From Gottfriedia acidiceleris (lineage in GTDB: Bacteria; Bacillota; Bacilli; Bacillales; Bacillaceae_G), in assembly GCF_023115465.1 (NCBI RefSeq), contig NZ_CP096034.1:992001-1056000 (forward strand): a stretch of DNA of 64,000 nucleotides. The letters are read 5' to 3'. Each line of letters begins with the position of its first letter. Position 1 is the first letter of the stretch. The position numbers were made by a program, and so were the translations under genes. Shown one piece after another: positions 18,272-26,785 of this stretch. The notes under the pieces are model-generated. The model did not search any database. It worked only from the letters and a program-made list of their open reading frames with translations, and was not told the origin of the DNA.

Positions 18272-19009
18272 ATGAAAAAATTATTAACTACAATTTCTGC
18301 TTTAACTTTAACAAGTACTATGTTTTCAACCGCTGCTATGGCACAGAGTGAAAATGCAAAGAAATCACTTGTAGCTTTAGGAGATTCGATTACGTTTGGT
18401 TACAATTTAGGTGTAAATAATGATCATCCTTCTAAGGTTGCTTTTCCATATATTATTGGACAAGATGCTAATCTAAGAGTTCGTGACTTAGGTGTCCCAG
18501 GCTGGAGAACTGATCAATTATTGTTCTCAATCAAGAATGAAGATACATATCGAGATGCAGTTAGACATGCTGATTATATAACATTAGATATTGGAAACAA
18601 CGACCTTCTTCAAGCTCTCAAAGCGAGTAATGGAGATTCTACTAAACTACAGCAATCAGTTGGTGCGATGCTACCAGTGCTGTTAAAAAATTTATCCGAT
18701 ACTATTTTGGAAATTAGATCTCTTACTGATGCACCGATTGTAGTATATAACATATATAATCCATTCCAAACTACAGATTCTATGTATGGACAAGGCAATT
18801 TCCTATTGAGTAACATTATTAACAAAAATATTAACAATTCAGTGAATGCTCTCAAAGCAAATGGGGTCTCTAATATAGTAATAGCAGACGCTTTTTCAAC
18901 TTTCTATAATCGTCAAAGTACATATGTTAGACAGAATGATATTCATCCCACAATAGAAGGGCAAAAAAAGTTAGCTGAAATTGGTGAAGCAGCATTAAAT
19001 TTAAATTGA
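18272..19009 (+). CDS. Secreted GDSL/SGNH-family lipase or esterase
   Basis: A 245-residue protein. A signal peptide spans ~1-24 (two lysines, a hydrophobic stretch, and cleavage after AAMA). The SGNH blocks are intact: LVALGDSITFG (nucleophile Ser), the Gly in GVPGWRTDQL, DIGNNDLLQAL (Asn), and NDIHPTIEGQKKLAEIG (catalytic Asp and His). The product should be exported and hydrolyse an ester, such as a lipid or acetylated polymer; the substrate is unknown. GGGAGG precedes the ATG. It is monocistronic and convergent with the ABC-F gene, sharing a bidirectional terminator. Confidence 0.9.
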   Translation: MKKLLTTISALTLTSTMFSTAAMAQSENAKKSLVALGDSITFGYNLGVNNDHPSKVAFPYIIGQDANLRVRDLGVPGWRTDQLLFSIKNEDTYRDAVRHADYITLDIGNNDLLQALKASNGDSTKLQQSVGAMLPVLLKNLSDTILEIRSLTDAPIVVYNIYNPFQTTDSMYGQGNFLLSNIINKNINNSVNALKANGVSNIVIADAFSTFYNRQSTYVRQNDIHPTIEGQKKLAEIGEAALNLN

Positions 19010-19020
19010 TATTGTAAAAA

Positions 19021-19060
19021 AGAGAGTGTCAAAAAGGATTTCTTTTGACACTCTCTTTTA
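19021..19060. terminator. Bidirectional terminator between the GDSL gene and yfmM
   Basis: AGAGAGTGTCAAAA / TTTTGACACTCTCT stem, with A residues upstream and T residues downstream, so it can serve both converging genes. Confidence 0.87.
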
Positions 19061-19069
19061 AATATCATT

Positions 19070-20626
19070 TTAAAACACCTTAGTAGTCCAGTTTTCGCCA
19101 TTCCATACATCTGTAACTAACCCTTCGTAGAATTCAGGTTCGTGACAGATAATTAAAAGACTTCCTTTGTACTCTTTTAGTGCGCGTTTTAGTTCTTCTT
19201 TAGCATCTACATCTAAATGGTTTGTAGGCTCATCGAGAACAAGTAAGTTTGTTTCTTGATTAATTAACTTACATAAACGAACTTTCGCCTTTTCTCCACC
19301 ACTTAAAACTGCAACTTTACTCTCAATATGCTTAGTCGTTAAACCACATTTTGCAAGTGCAGAACGAACTTCATATTGTGTAAACGATGGGAATTCATCC
19401 CAAACTTCATCGATACATGTTTTATTATTGTCACTTTTTACTTCTTGTTCGAAGTAACCAATTTGAAGGAATTCACCGCGCTCAACTTCACCAGAAATTG
19501 GTTTAATATCACCAAGTAAACTACGCATTAACGTCGTTTTACCGATACCGTTCGCACCAACCAAAGCAATTTTCTGTCCACGTTCCATACGTAGATTTAA
19601 AGGTTTTGATAGAGGCTCATCGTAACCAATCACTAAATCTTTTGCTTCAAATATTAATTTACCTGAAGTACGCGCTGGTTTGAAGTTAAATTCTGGTTTT
19701 GGCTTTTCACGTGCAAGCTCGATTACATCCATTTTATCAAGTTTCTTTTGGCGAGACATAGCCATATTACGAGTAGAAACACGAGCTTTATTACGAGCAA
19801 CGAAATCTTTTAGTTCAGAGATTTCTTGTTGTTGACGTTTATATGCTGATTCTAATTGTGATTTTTTCATTTCATAAATTCCTTTGAAATTATCATAATC
19901 TCCAACATAACGATTTAATTCTTGGTTTTCCATATGATAAATCAAGTTAATAACACTATTTAAAAACGGAATATCATGTGAAATTAAAATAAATGCATTT
20001 TCATACTCCTGTAAATAGCGCTTTAACCATTCAATATGTTGCTCATCTAAATAGTTAGTAGGCTCATCGAGTAATAAGATATCTGGTTTTTCTAAAAGAA
20101 GTTTTGATAGAAGAACCTTTGAACGTTGACCACCAGAAAGTTCTGTTACATCACGATCAAGTCCGATATCTTCTAAGCCTAAACCACGGCCAATTTCTTC
20201 AACTTTAGCATCAATAATATAGAAATCATTATTTGTTAAAGTATCTTGAAGAACACCTACATCTTCAAGCATTTTCTCCATTTCTTCCGGAGTTGCTTCA
20301 GCCATTTTTACATATAAATCATTAATTTCATTTTCCATATCAAACATATATTGGAAAGCACTTTTTAGTACGTCACGAATTGTCATACCTGGTTGTAATA
20401 CAGCATGCTGATCTAAATAACCTACACGTACTTTTTTTGACCATTCAACTTTACCTTCATCAGGCTGTAATTTTCCAGTAACGATATTCATGAAAGTTGA
20501 TTTACCTTCACCATTTGCACCAATAAGACCGATATGTTCACCTTTTAATAGACGGAATGATACATCATTAAAAATTGCACGATCACCGAATCCATGGCTT
20601 AAGTTTTTTACAGTTAAAATACTCAT
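19070..20626 (-). CDS. yfmM: ABC-F family ATP-binding protein (YfmM-like)
   Basis: A 518-residue protein with two ABC ATPase domains and no membrane segment. Domain 1 has Walker A GANGEGKST, signature LSGGQRSKV and Walker B ILLLDEPTNYLD. Domain 2 has GANGIGKTT, LSGGEKAKV and LLVLDEPTNHLD. A charged linker (~240-320) includes SAYKRQQQEISELKDFVARN. Length and sequence fit B. subtilis YfmM. ABC-F proteins act on ribosomes, relieving stalled translation or protecting against antibiotics; which applies here is unknown. A small hairpin (GTTCTTT / AAAGAAC, 20663-20680) lies in its leader. Confidence 0.88.
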   Translation of the reverse strand: MSILTVKNLSHGFGDRAIFNDVSFRLLKGEHIGLIGANGEGKSTFMNIVTGKLQPDEGKVEWSKKVRVGYLDQHAVLQPGMTIRDVLKSAFQYMFDMENEINDLYVKMAEATPEEMEKMLEDVGVLQDTLTNNDFYIIDAKVEEIGRGLGLEDIGLDRDVTELSGGQRSKVLLSKLLLEKPDILLLDEPTNYLDEQHIEWLKRYLQEYENAFILISHDIPFLNSVINLIYHMENQELNRYVGDYDNFKGIYEMKKSQLESAYKRQQQEISELKDFVARNKARVSTRNMAMSRQKKLDKMDVIELAREKPKPEFNFKPARTSGKLIFEAKDLVIGYDEPLSKPLNLRMERGQKIALVGANGIGKTTLMRSLLGDIKPISGEVERGEFLQIGYFEQEVKSDNNKTCIDEVWDEFPSFTQYEVRSALAKCGLTTKHIESKVAVLSGGEKAKVRLCKLINQETNLLVLDEPTNHLDVDAKEELKRALKEYKGSLLIICHEPEFYEGLVTDVWNGENWTTKVF

Positions 20627-20936
20627 AGCTCGACACCTTTTCTTTATTTTTCATATAATAATGTTCTTTTGTGAAAGAACGTAATTTAAACAGTCACCAT
20701 CTAATTATAGTCTGCAACAGGGTATGTGTTCAACAGTAAATTAAGCTATAACTTAAGGGGGGCGTGTTAGAACCGAGGGGACTTTTTAAAAAAGGAAAAA
20801 AAATCCATATACCCCTACTATTCCTATCCCTATATTTTTGTATTTAATGTATAATTCAGAAGTGTAGTCAAAAAGTGGGTTTTGAAGGCGTATAATATAA
20901 AATTAGCCATACCTACTATTCGGAGGAGGAAGTTTA
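20627..20936. other. Divergent promoter region between yfmM and yvbH
   Basis: 310 bases containing the yfmM leader hairpin, an A/T-rich stretch and the region before yvbH. GGAGGAGGAAG (20922-20932) is the yvbH ribosome binding site. No promoter could be assigned with confidence and no further gene is seen. Confidence 0.4.
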
Positions 20937-21551
20937 ATGTTTGGTAAAGTTGCTGCAGATATGCTTGGTTTAAGTGATGTAGGTAGTGTTATTGAACCGA
21001 AAAATTATGACAAAGTTGATTCTGACGATTATGTAATGCATGAAGATAATGAAAAAATTTATTTCTTAATCAAATCAAAATCAGATGAGTATTGCTTTAC
21101 GAATAAGGCTTTAATTCATTTAGACGGTACAAGTGCAATAAGTAAAAAGCGTACACTTCATCGTTATAATTATCACACTCATAAAATCACACATGTTTTA
21201 CTTGAAACAGCTGGTACAATTGATTTAGATGTTGAAATTAAGTTCAACATTGGTGGTAGAGAGTTTTCGATTGATGTTCATAAAAAACATATTGAACAAG
21301 TTAAGGATCTATATAAAGCTTTACTAATGATTGCTGAAATTAGTCATGAAAACGAAAAAGCATTAGGGTATGCGAAAGAAAGCATTGAAATTGCTTCTAC
21401 AACATTAGGCCGCGTAACTTCAAATGAAAATAATTTAGTGAACAGTTTTAAAGAAATTAATGAAGCTGCTTTTGAATGGTTAATGAAATCTAGAGAGCAA
21501 TACAAAGTTAAAGATTTCGGATCGGTATTTGAGAAATATATTAATAATTAA
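20937..21551 (+). CDS. yvbH: YvbH-like bacterial PH-domain protein
   Basis: A 204-residue protein. Residues ~10-125 form a bacterial pleckstrin-homology-like domain (VIEPKNYDKVDSDDYVMHED, IYFLIKSKSDEYCFTNKALI). The helical C-terminus matches the YvbH extension (GYAKESIEIASTTLGRVTSN). Length equals that of B. subtilis YvbH. The biochemical role is unknown; PH-like domains usually bind proteins or membranes. No signal peptide or membrane segment is visible. A very strong ribosome binding site suggests good translation, and a terminator follows. Confidence 0.87.
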   Translation: MFGKVAADMLGLSDVGSVIEPKNYDKVDSDDYVMHEDNEKIYFLIKSKSDEYCFTNKALIHLDGTSAISKKRTLHRYNYHTHKITHVLLETAGTIDLDVEIKFNIGGREFSIDVHKKHIEQVKDLYKALLMIAEISHENEKALGYAKESIEIASTTLGRVTSNENNLVNSFKEINEAAFEWLMKSREQYKVKDFGSVFEKYINN

Positions 21552-21565
21552 TTATGTAGAGTAAG

Positions 21566-21601
21566 GTCTCGTAAGTCAAAGTGCTTATGAGACTTTTTTT
21601 G
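21566..21601 (+). terminator. Terminator of yvbH
   Basis: Stem GTCTCGTAAG / CTTATGAGAC (one wobble pair) with an 8-base loop and a run of seven T residues. Confidence 0.88.
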
Positions 21602-21750
21602 TGCCGGTGAACCTCTCAGATTAGAGAAATAAGAATATAAGGGTTGATGAGTAAGTAAATATAGTAGAAAGATGGAATATAGTGACTCATAAAGGGTAAA
21701 TGAATGAAATCTCCTATTATTTTTGGGGAAATCAAACTAAAAATCAATAA

Positions 21751-21789
21751 AAAAAACACGCAAGGAACATAATACCTTGCGTGTTTTTT
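21751..21789. terminator. Strong terminator at the end of the PH-domain/DinB pair
   Basis: Perfect 15-base arms AAAAAACACGCAAGG / CCTTGCGTGTTTTTT. The hairpin has T runs on both strands. It ends the minus-strand pair that stops at 21806 and may also stop read-through from yvbH. Confidence 0.88.
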
Positions 21790-21805
21790 GTAGGAACTTT
21801 ATAAA

Positions 21806-22264
21806 CTAATTAATTAAAACTTCTGCTTTTTGACGATTTAAAATTGTAGCATTTGGACAGCGTTTTTTTATTTCTTGTAAAAAAAATTCTTCGTCTTTAG
21901 GAAGTGAAAGTAAGGCAAATCCGTACTTTTTGTATTCGATTTTTAAACGTTTGAAGGTCCATGCAGGTGATGAAACTGGATTATTGGAGAAATTAACTGC
22001 TCTGATTTCACTATATGGAATTAAAATTGTTATGAATCCAAATTTTGATTTGAATTCAGTTTCGGTTAATTCATGGTATGTGTGAAATATTGCCCAAACA
22101 AGAACTATCAATATTGGTAATAAGAAGACTAAGAATACTAAAGTTATGATGATTCCTGAGCTATTAACCTCAATAAAGCTGATGATGGGTATTGAAATAA
22201 TGATGGGAGTTAAGCTCAGAATTAGGAAGACTAGTAGAGGATTTTTCTTCACTTTAAATTTCAT
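21806..22264 (-). CDS. Membrane-anchored PH-domain protein
   Basis: A 152-residue protein with two adjacent transmembrane helices (~9-30 and ~35-60), followed by a small beta-rich domain. The pattern YHELTETEFKSKFGFITILIPYSEIRAV and LKIEYKKYGFALLSLP is typical of short bacterial PH-like (YyaB/bPH_4) proteins. The role is unknown. It lies 15 bases downstream of the DinB-like gene and is probably co-transcribed with it. Confidence 0.75.
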   Translation of the reverse strand: MKFKVKKNPLLVFLILSLTPIIISIPIISFIEVNSSGIIITLVFLVFLLPILIVLVWAIFHTYHELTETEFKSKFGFITILIPYSEIRAVNFSNNPVSSPAWTFKRLKIEYKKYGFALLSLPKDEEFFLQEIKKRCPNATILNRQKAEVLIN

Positions 22265-22279
22265 GACGACACCTTGAAC

Positions 22280-22720
22280 CTATCCTAAAATTTGATTTAA
22301 ATGATGCTTCATATGGTCAATGTAGTCAGTAAATAACCAGCTTAGTGTAACAGATTCTTCATTTTGACTACTATATTGGAGTTTCCATTGGTCTTCTGAA
22401 ATGTTAGCAAGCACATTCATGAAACGTGAATTTAGAGCAGACCATACCGCAAGAATTTCTTCTATTGAATAGCAATTTTGGTAATCATTTAATTCCACCC
22501 ATGAATTTTGTTTATAAAGCTCCAAAACTAGTTCATCATTAGAGGATAATCTATCTATAAATCTTTTATGATTCATAGTTGCAGAATCGCAAAGATGTCC
22601 AAGGATTTCTTTTTTAGACCATTTTGTAGGACTTGGTTTATAATCTGTATTCGATAAGGCTCTGATGATTTTTGGAACGGATTGGATTAGACTACTAAAT
22701 TCGTTTATTAAATTATTCAT
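22280..22720 (-). CDS. DinB-like superfamily protein
   Basis: A 146-residue four-helix protein. The DinB/YfiT pattern is seen in the first-helix region, in TKWSKKEILGHLCDSATMNHKRF (divided by a loop), and in the C-terminal YIDHMKHHLNQIL. The histidines of GHLCDS and the HMKHH motif are candidate metal ligands. Many members are thiol- or metal-dependent transferases or stress-induced proteins. The specific reaction is unknown. A GGAGG-type ribosome binding site precedes the ATG. Confidence 0.8.
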   Translation of the reverse strand: MNNLINEFSSLIQSVPKIIRALSNTDYKPSPTKWSKKEILGHLCDSATMNHKRFIDRLSSNDELVLELYKQNSWVELNDYQNCYSIEEILAVWSALNSRFMNVLANISEDQWKLQYSSQNEESVTLSWLFTDYIDHMKHHLNQILG

Positions 22721-22839
22721 CTAAATATTCCTCCTTCGTTTCTACATGTTATGAATATGTTTAAACATTTTTCTTTATGAGTCTTTAGACAAGCCATAGG
22801 TGAATAGGTTATTAGTAGGACAATCTTGGAGGTGGCTTG

Positions 22840-23112
22840 ATGTTAATCTTTTTGCTTTATGTCGGATTGTTAATTGGAGTGTTAGCAGTTTATAAAGATG
22901 CCATTAAGCGGGATGTTAGTAATCTTGGGTTTCAAATGATCGGTTATTATGTACTAGCTTCTTTACCATTTAGGTTATTTTGGTTACCAATCCCTTTTGG
23001 ATTTTTGATTTGTTTATTTTTATTATCTAAACCGATGCTTCGTTATAAAAAGCAAAAACAAGTTGCTAGCCTATTAGGTTTCATATTATTTATAGTAGAT
23101 GCTGTATTCTAA
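22840..23112 (+). CDS. Small membrane protein of unknown function
   Basis: A 90-residue protein with three hydrophobic segments (~2-20, ~35-55, ~70-88) and short basic loops. ATG at 22840 is preferred to TTG at 22837 by its distance from GGAGGTGG. No family is recognised. The stop codon lies inside the left arm of the terminator. The gene is convergent with rnhC. Confidence 0.65.
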   Translation: MLIFLLYVGLLIGVLAVYKDAIKRDVSNLGFQMIGYYVLASLPFRLFWLPIPFGFLICLFLLSKPMLRYKKQKQVASLLGFILFIVDAVF

Positions 23113-23138
23113 ATGAATGTTTAGAATACAGCTTTTTT
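23101..23138 (+). terminator. Terminator overlapping the stop of the small membrane gene
   Basis: Perfect arms GCTGTATTCTA / TAGAATACAGC with six T residues. The first arm includes the stop codon. Confidence 0.88.
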
Positions 23139-23150
23139 ATGTGTTGAATA

Positions 23151-24083
23151 TCATTTTTTAGCAATCTTTAATGCCTTTTCGGTATTAGCAAAATGTAATT
23201 TCGTTAAACTTCGTAAAGCTTCAAAACCTACTGATTTAATTAGTTTTGCAGCGGCTTGATCAACTTTTGCTCCAGCACCTTTTGGTAAGGTCATGCCCGC
23301 TTTTTCACTTAATTGATCCATTTGTTGTAGGAAAGCATAGCGGGCTAAGATAGAAGAAACTGCAACTGAGAGATGCAAACCTTCTGCTTTTGTAGCAAAT
23401 TGAACTTTATCGCGAATAACTTCTTTTGTTCCTTTTAAATATCCGTAGTACAGATTAGGAGGAGTAAATTGATCAATTAAAATGGCATCATATTTTTTAT
23501 CTTCCAATTTTGAAATAGTATTTCGAATTGCTTGGTTATGTAAAAGAGCCTTTAGTTTATTCATGTTATAGCCTTTTTCTTGCATAGCATTGTATTTCTC
23601 ATTGTTTAGTACTAAGAGGCTGTAGGTTACGACATGAACAATTTTTTTTGCTATGCTGCATATGGCATCGTCTGTTAGTTCTTTGGAATCTTTTACGCCT
23701 AATTCTTTTAATAATTCGAATTGACTTGGTTCTACAAAGGAAGCTACTACTGTCATTGGGCCAAAGTAGTCGCCTGTACCAACTTCATCACTACCTATTA
23801 CTGCAAGACTTGAAAAGTTTTTTGGTAAAGTTGAATTCGTATTTGTAGGGTTGACCTTTTTAGTCGTTTGGCTAGCTGATTTACCTTGCCACTTACTTAC
23901 TTCAGCATCACAATTTGATCCTTGAAACATTACTTTACCAGATTTATATGCAGTGATTGTACAGCCACTTGGTTTGGCCATAAATACCCCACCTTGTGGT
24001 ACTTTTGACTGAAGAGTACTTTGGTAGTGTGCTTTCATCTTTAAGAGAGTATCCTCAGAAACTGTTAATACAGTGTTTGACAT
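23151..24083 (-). CDS. rnhC: Ribonuclease HIII
   Basis: A 310-residue protein. The start at 24083 is set by AAGGAG 7 bases upstream and by family length (about 313 in B. subtilis); a longer in-frame ORF would overlap the zapA promoter. The N-terminal TBP-like substrate-binding domain (~1-85) is followed by the RNase H catalytic domain with the RNase HIII signature GSDEVGTGDYFGPM and a second acidic site (KYDAILIDQF). It removes RNA from RNA-DNA hybrids. It is divergent from zapA, as in B. subtilis, but is separated from pheT here by a 15.7-kb block. Confidence 0.95.
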   Translation of the reverse strand: MSNTVLTVSEDTLLKMKAHYQSTLQSKVPQGGVFMAKPSGCTITAYKSGKVMFQGSNCDAEVSKWQGKSASQTTKKVNPTNTNSTLPKNFSSLAVIGSDEVGTGDYFGPMTVVASFVEPSQFELLKELGVKDSKELTDDAICSIAKKIVHVVTYSLLVLNNEKYNAMQEKGYNMNKLKALLHNQAIRNTISKLEDKKYDAILIDQFTPPNLYYGYLKGTKEVIRDKVQFATKAEGLHLSVAVSSILARYAFLQQMDQLSEKAGMTLPKGAGAKVDQAAAKLIKSVGFEALRSLTKLHFANTEKALKIAKK

Positions 24084-24187
24084 AAATTTCTCCTTTATAA
24101 ATGGATATTTTCCAATACTTTTGATTGTATTGAATTTCATGTTATAGTTAAGGTTAGAATGTTTAAGAGCTGAATGGAGGTATGAAG

Positions 24188-24472
24188 TTGTCCAATTCTT
24201 CATCGAAACAAAAACTAAATGTAACTATTTATGGGCAACATTATGCAATTACTGGTGACGAGTCAACAGATCACATTCGCCATGTTGCCTCAATTGTAGA
24301 TGATAAAATGAAAGAAATAAATAAAAAGAATCCATTATTAGATACTAATAAATTAGCTGTATTGACAGCAATAAATATTGTAAGTGATTATGTAAAATTA
24401 AAAGAAAGAGCTGAAATGCTCGAAAAATTATTAGAAAAACATACGAAAAGCGAGCAGAAAAACAATGATTGA
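24188..24472 (+). CDS. zapA: Cell division protein ZapA
   Basis: A 94-residue protein from TTG at 24188. An ATG at 24182 is only one base from GGAGG, whereas the TTG has 7-base spacing and gives the family's MSN...K N-terminus. The body matches Zap[17 protein letters not shown], then the coiled coil [16 protein letters not shown] and [16 protein letters not shown]. ZapA bundles FtsZ filaments at the division ring. It overlaps cvpA by 8 bases, so the two are translationally coupled. Confidence 0.92.
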   Translation: MSNSSSKQKLNVTIYGQHYAITGDESTDHIRHVASIVDDKMKEINKKNPLLDTNKLAVLTAINIVSDYVKLKERAEMLEKLLEKHTKSEQKNND

Positions 24473-24992
24473 TTTAATTATACTGATTATTTTTATTTTA
24501 GGAATTTTAACAGGATGGAAAAGAGGATTTATTAGCAGCCTTGTACGATTACTAGGTTTTTTACTTTCCTTATACCTAGCTTATCATTATTATGAGCAGA
24601 CCGCTACTTCACTTAAAAAAATATTTCCAATTCATATAAGTGGTGGCCAGGTCGTAAATGCAGAGCAGTTTGTATATGAAATTATAGCTTTTGCTTTACT
24701 ATTTATTGGGACAAGGTTAGTTATTTCATTTATTGGTTCATTATTAAATGGAGTTTTCCAGTTACCTGTTTTAAAGCAGATGAACTCCTTCTTAGGTGGT
24801 ATTTTTGGTTTTATAGAGGTTTATTTATTTTCGGTTTTGGCGCTTTTTATAGCTTTAATCATACCAATCGATCCGCTTCATGTATTATTACATAAATCAA
24901 ATATTGCGTATTTTATGGTTCAACATACACCATTTATATCAAATCAATTAATGGAATTATGGAACGGAATTTCTAGTTCTGAAATACTTTAA
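24465..24992 (+). CDS. cvpA: CvpA family membrane protein (YshB)
   Basis: A 175-residue protein with four hydrophobic helices (~1-22, 28-45, ~75-95, ~115-140). It has the CvpA N-terminal pattern [21 protein letters not shown]. Named for colicin V production in E. coli, the family's function in Bacillus is not settled. The gene overlaps zapA and precedes polX, the conserved order. Confidence 0.9.
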   Translation: MIDLIILIIFILGILTGWKRGFISSLVRLLGFLLSLYLAYHYYEQTATSLKKIFPIHISGGQVVNAEQFVYEIIAFALLFIGTRLVISFIGSLLNGVFQLPVLKQMNSFLGGIFGFIEVYLFSVLALFIALIIPIDPLHVLLHKSNIAYFMVQHTPFISNQLMELWNGISSSEIL

Positions 24993-25043
24993 TCGAGTTT
25001 TTAGTGAAAAAAAACAATTTCTATGTTAAGTAGGTGACTTAAA

Positions 25044-26768
25044 ATGCACAAAAAAGAGTTAATAAAACTGTTAGAACAAATTGCTACTTATTTAGAACTA
25101 AAAGGTGAGAATGCTTTTAAAATATCAGCATTTCGTAAAGCGGCAAATGCATTAGAAACGGATGAAAGAAGTCTTGAGCAAATCGACGACTTTACTGCAA
25201 TAAAAGGGATCGGAAAAGGGACTTCTGCAGTAATTTTAGAATATATCGAAACTGGTAAAAGTACGGTATTGGAAGAACTACAAGATTCATTGCCTAGAAC
25301 TTTACTTCCTTTACTTAGACTACCAGGATTAGGTGGCAAAAAAGTAGCTAAGCTTTATCAGGCATTACAAATTGAGAGTATGGAGCAGTTAAAAGAAGCA
25401 TGCTTAAATGGTAAATTACAAGGGTTAGCTGGATTCGGTAAAAAGACAGAAAAAAATATTTTAGAATCAATCGAGGAATTTGGTAAGCAGCCTGAACGCT
25501 TGCCACTAGCAGATGTATTACCGATTGCAGATAAAATTGAAGCTTATTTAGCAGGAATGAAGGATGTTGAAAAGTATTCAAGAGCAGGAAGCCTGCGAAG
25601 AGTACGTGAAACAGTTAAAGATTTAGACTTCATTGTTGCGTCAAATAAACCGGAAAGCATTAAAGAACAATTACTTTCGATGCCGGAAATCGTTCGAATA
25701 ATAGCACAAGGGGATACAAAAGTTTCTCTTGTTTTAAAAGGTGTTGAATATGAGATTTCAGTTGACTTCCGAATTATTCAACCTAAGGAGTTTGCTACAA
25801 CGCTACATCATTTTACTGGTTCTAAAGATCATAATGTAGCTATGCGTCAATTGGCTAAAGAACGTGATGAAAAAATTAGTGAGTACGGTGTTGAAAACGT
25901 TAATACTGGTGAAGTTTTAACATTTGAAAATGAAGAAGATTTTTATGCTCACTTTAATTTACCTTGTTTTCCACCTGAAATTCGAGAGGATGGAAAGGAA
26001 GTTTCAACTTTTACAAACGACTACCCATTAATTCGTTTAGAAGATATGATATCTGATTTACATATGCACTCTACGTGGAGTGATGGTGGCCATTCTATCG
26101 AAGAAATGGCAGATGCATGTCGTGCTAAGGGGTATAAATATATTGTCATCACAGACCATTCACAATATTTAAAGGTTGCGAACGGTTTAACTCCAGAGCG
26201 TTTATGGAAACAAAAAGAAGAAATTCAGCGAGTTAATGAAAAATACACTGATTTTACAATTCTACATGGGGTAGAAATGGATATTTTACCTGATGGATCG
26301 TTAGATTATGAAGATGATGTTTTACGTTCACTTGATTTTGTTATTGCATCAATTCATTCTAGTTTTAGTCAAGATGAAGAGACAATCATGATGCGTTTAA
26401 AAAATGCAATGAGAAATCCTTATGTTAGCATGATTGGGCATCCAACAGGGCGCAAAATTGGCAGAAGAGCTGGGTACAAAGTAAATGCTGAAGAATTAAT
26501 TTCTGTAGCAAAAGAAACAGGTACAATTTTAGAATTAAATGCAAATCCAAATCGATTAGATTTAAATAAAGAAATGTTAATGATGGCTGCGGAAGCTGGT
26601 GTGATGCTATCAATTAATACTGATGCACATAATATTGATATGCTAGAGCATATGACTGTTGGGGTTAGTGCGGCCAAGAAGGCTTGGTTAAAAAGAGAAA
26701 ATATTGTAAATACATTTGAATTACACGAACTTTTAAGTTTGATTGAAAGGAAACGTAATCGAGTGTAA
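25044..26768 (+). CDS. polX: DNA polymerase X family protein with PHP domain
   Basis: A 574-residue protein of the usual length. The N-terminal 8-kDa helix-hairpin-helix domain ([28 protein letters not shown]) is followed by the polymerase X palm ([18 protein letters not shown] with catalytic aspartates, [14 protein letters not shown]). The C-terminal PHP domain shows metal ligands in [25 protein letters not shown] and [10 protein letters not shown]. It carries gap-filling polymerase and 3'-5' exonuclease functions in base excision repair. It is the middle gene of zapA-cvpA-polX-mutS2. Confidence 0.95.
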   Translation: MHKKELIKLLEQIATYLELKGENAFKISAFRKAANALETDERSLEQIDDFTAIKGIGKGTSAVILEYIETGKSTVLEELQDSLPRTLLPLLRLPGLGGKKVAKLYQALQIESMEQLKEACLNGKLQGLAGFGKKTEKNILESIEEFGKQPERLPLADVLPIADKIEAYLAGMKDVEKYSRAGSLRRVRETVKDLDFIVASNKPESIKEQLLSMPEIVRIIAQGDTKVSLVLKGVEYEISVDFRIIQPKEFATTLHHFTGSKDHNVAMRQLAKERDEKISEYGVENVNTGEVLTFENEEDFYAHFNLPCFPPEIREDGKEVSTFTNDYPLIRLEDMISDLHMHSTWSDGGHSIEEMADACRAKGYKYIVITDHSQYLKVANGLTPERLWKQKEEIQRVNEKYTDFTILHGVEMDILPDGSLDYEDDVLRSLDFVIASIHSSFSQDEETIMMRLKNAMRNPYVSMIGHPTGRKIGRRAGYKVNAEELISVAKETGTILELNANPNRLDLNKEMLMMAAEAGVMLSINTDAHNIDMLEHMTVGVSAAKKAWLKRENIVNTFELHELLSLIERKRNRV

Positions 26769-26785
26769 GGAGGGTACGACGGGGC

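Noticed and set aside
24084-24203. N-terminal extension of RNase HIII to 24203
   Set aside because: It would overlap the zapA start region, lacks a ribosome binding site and exceeds the family length.
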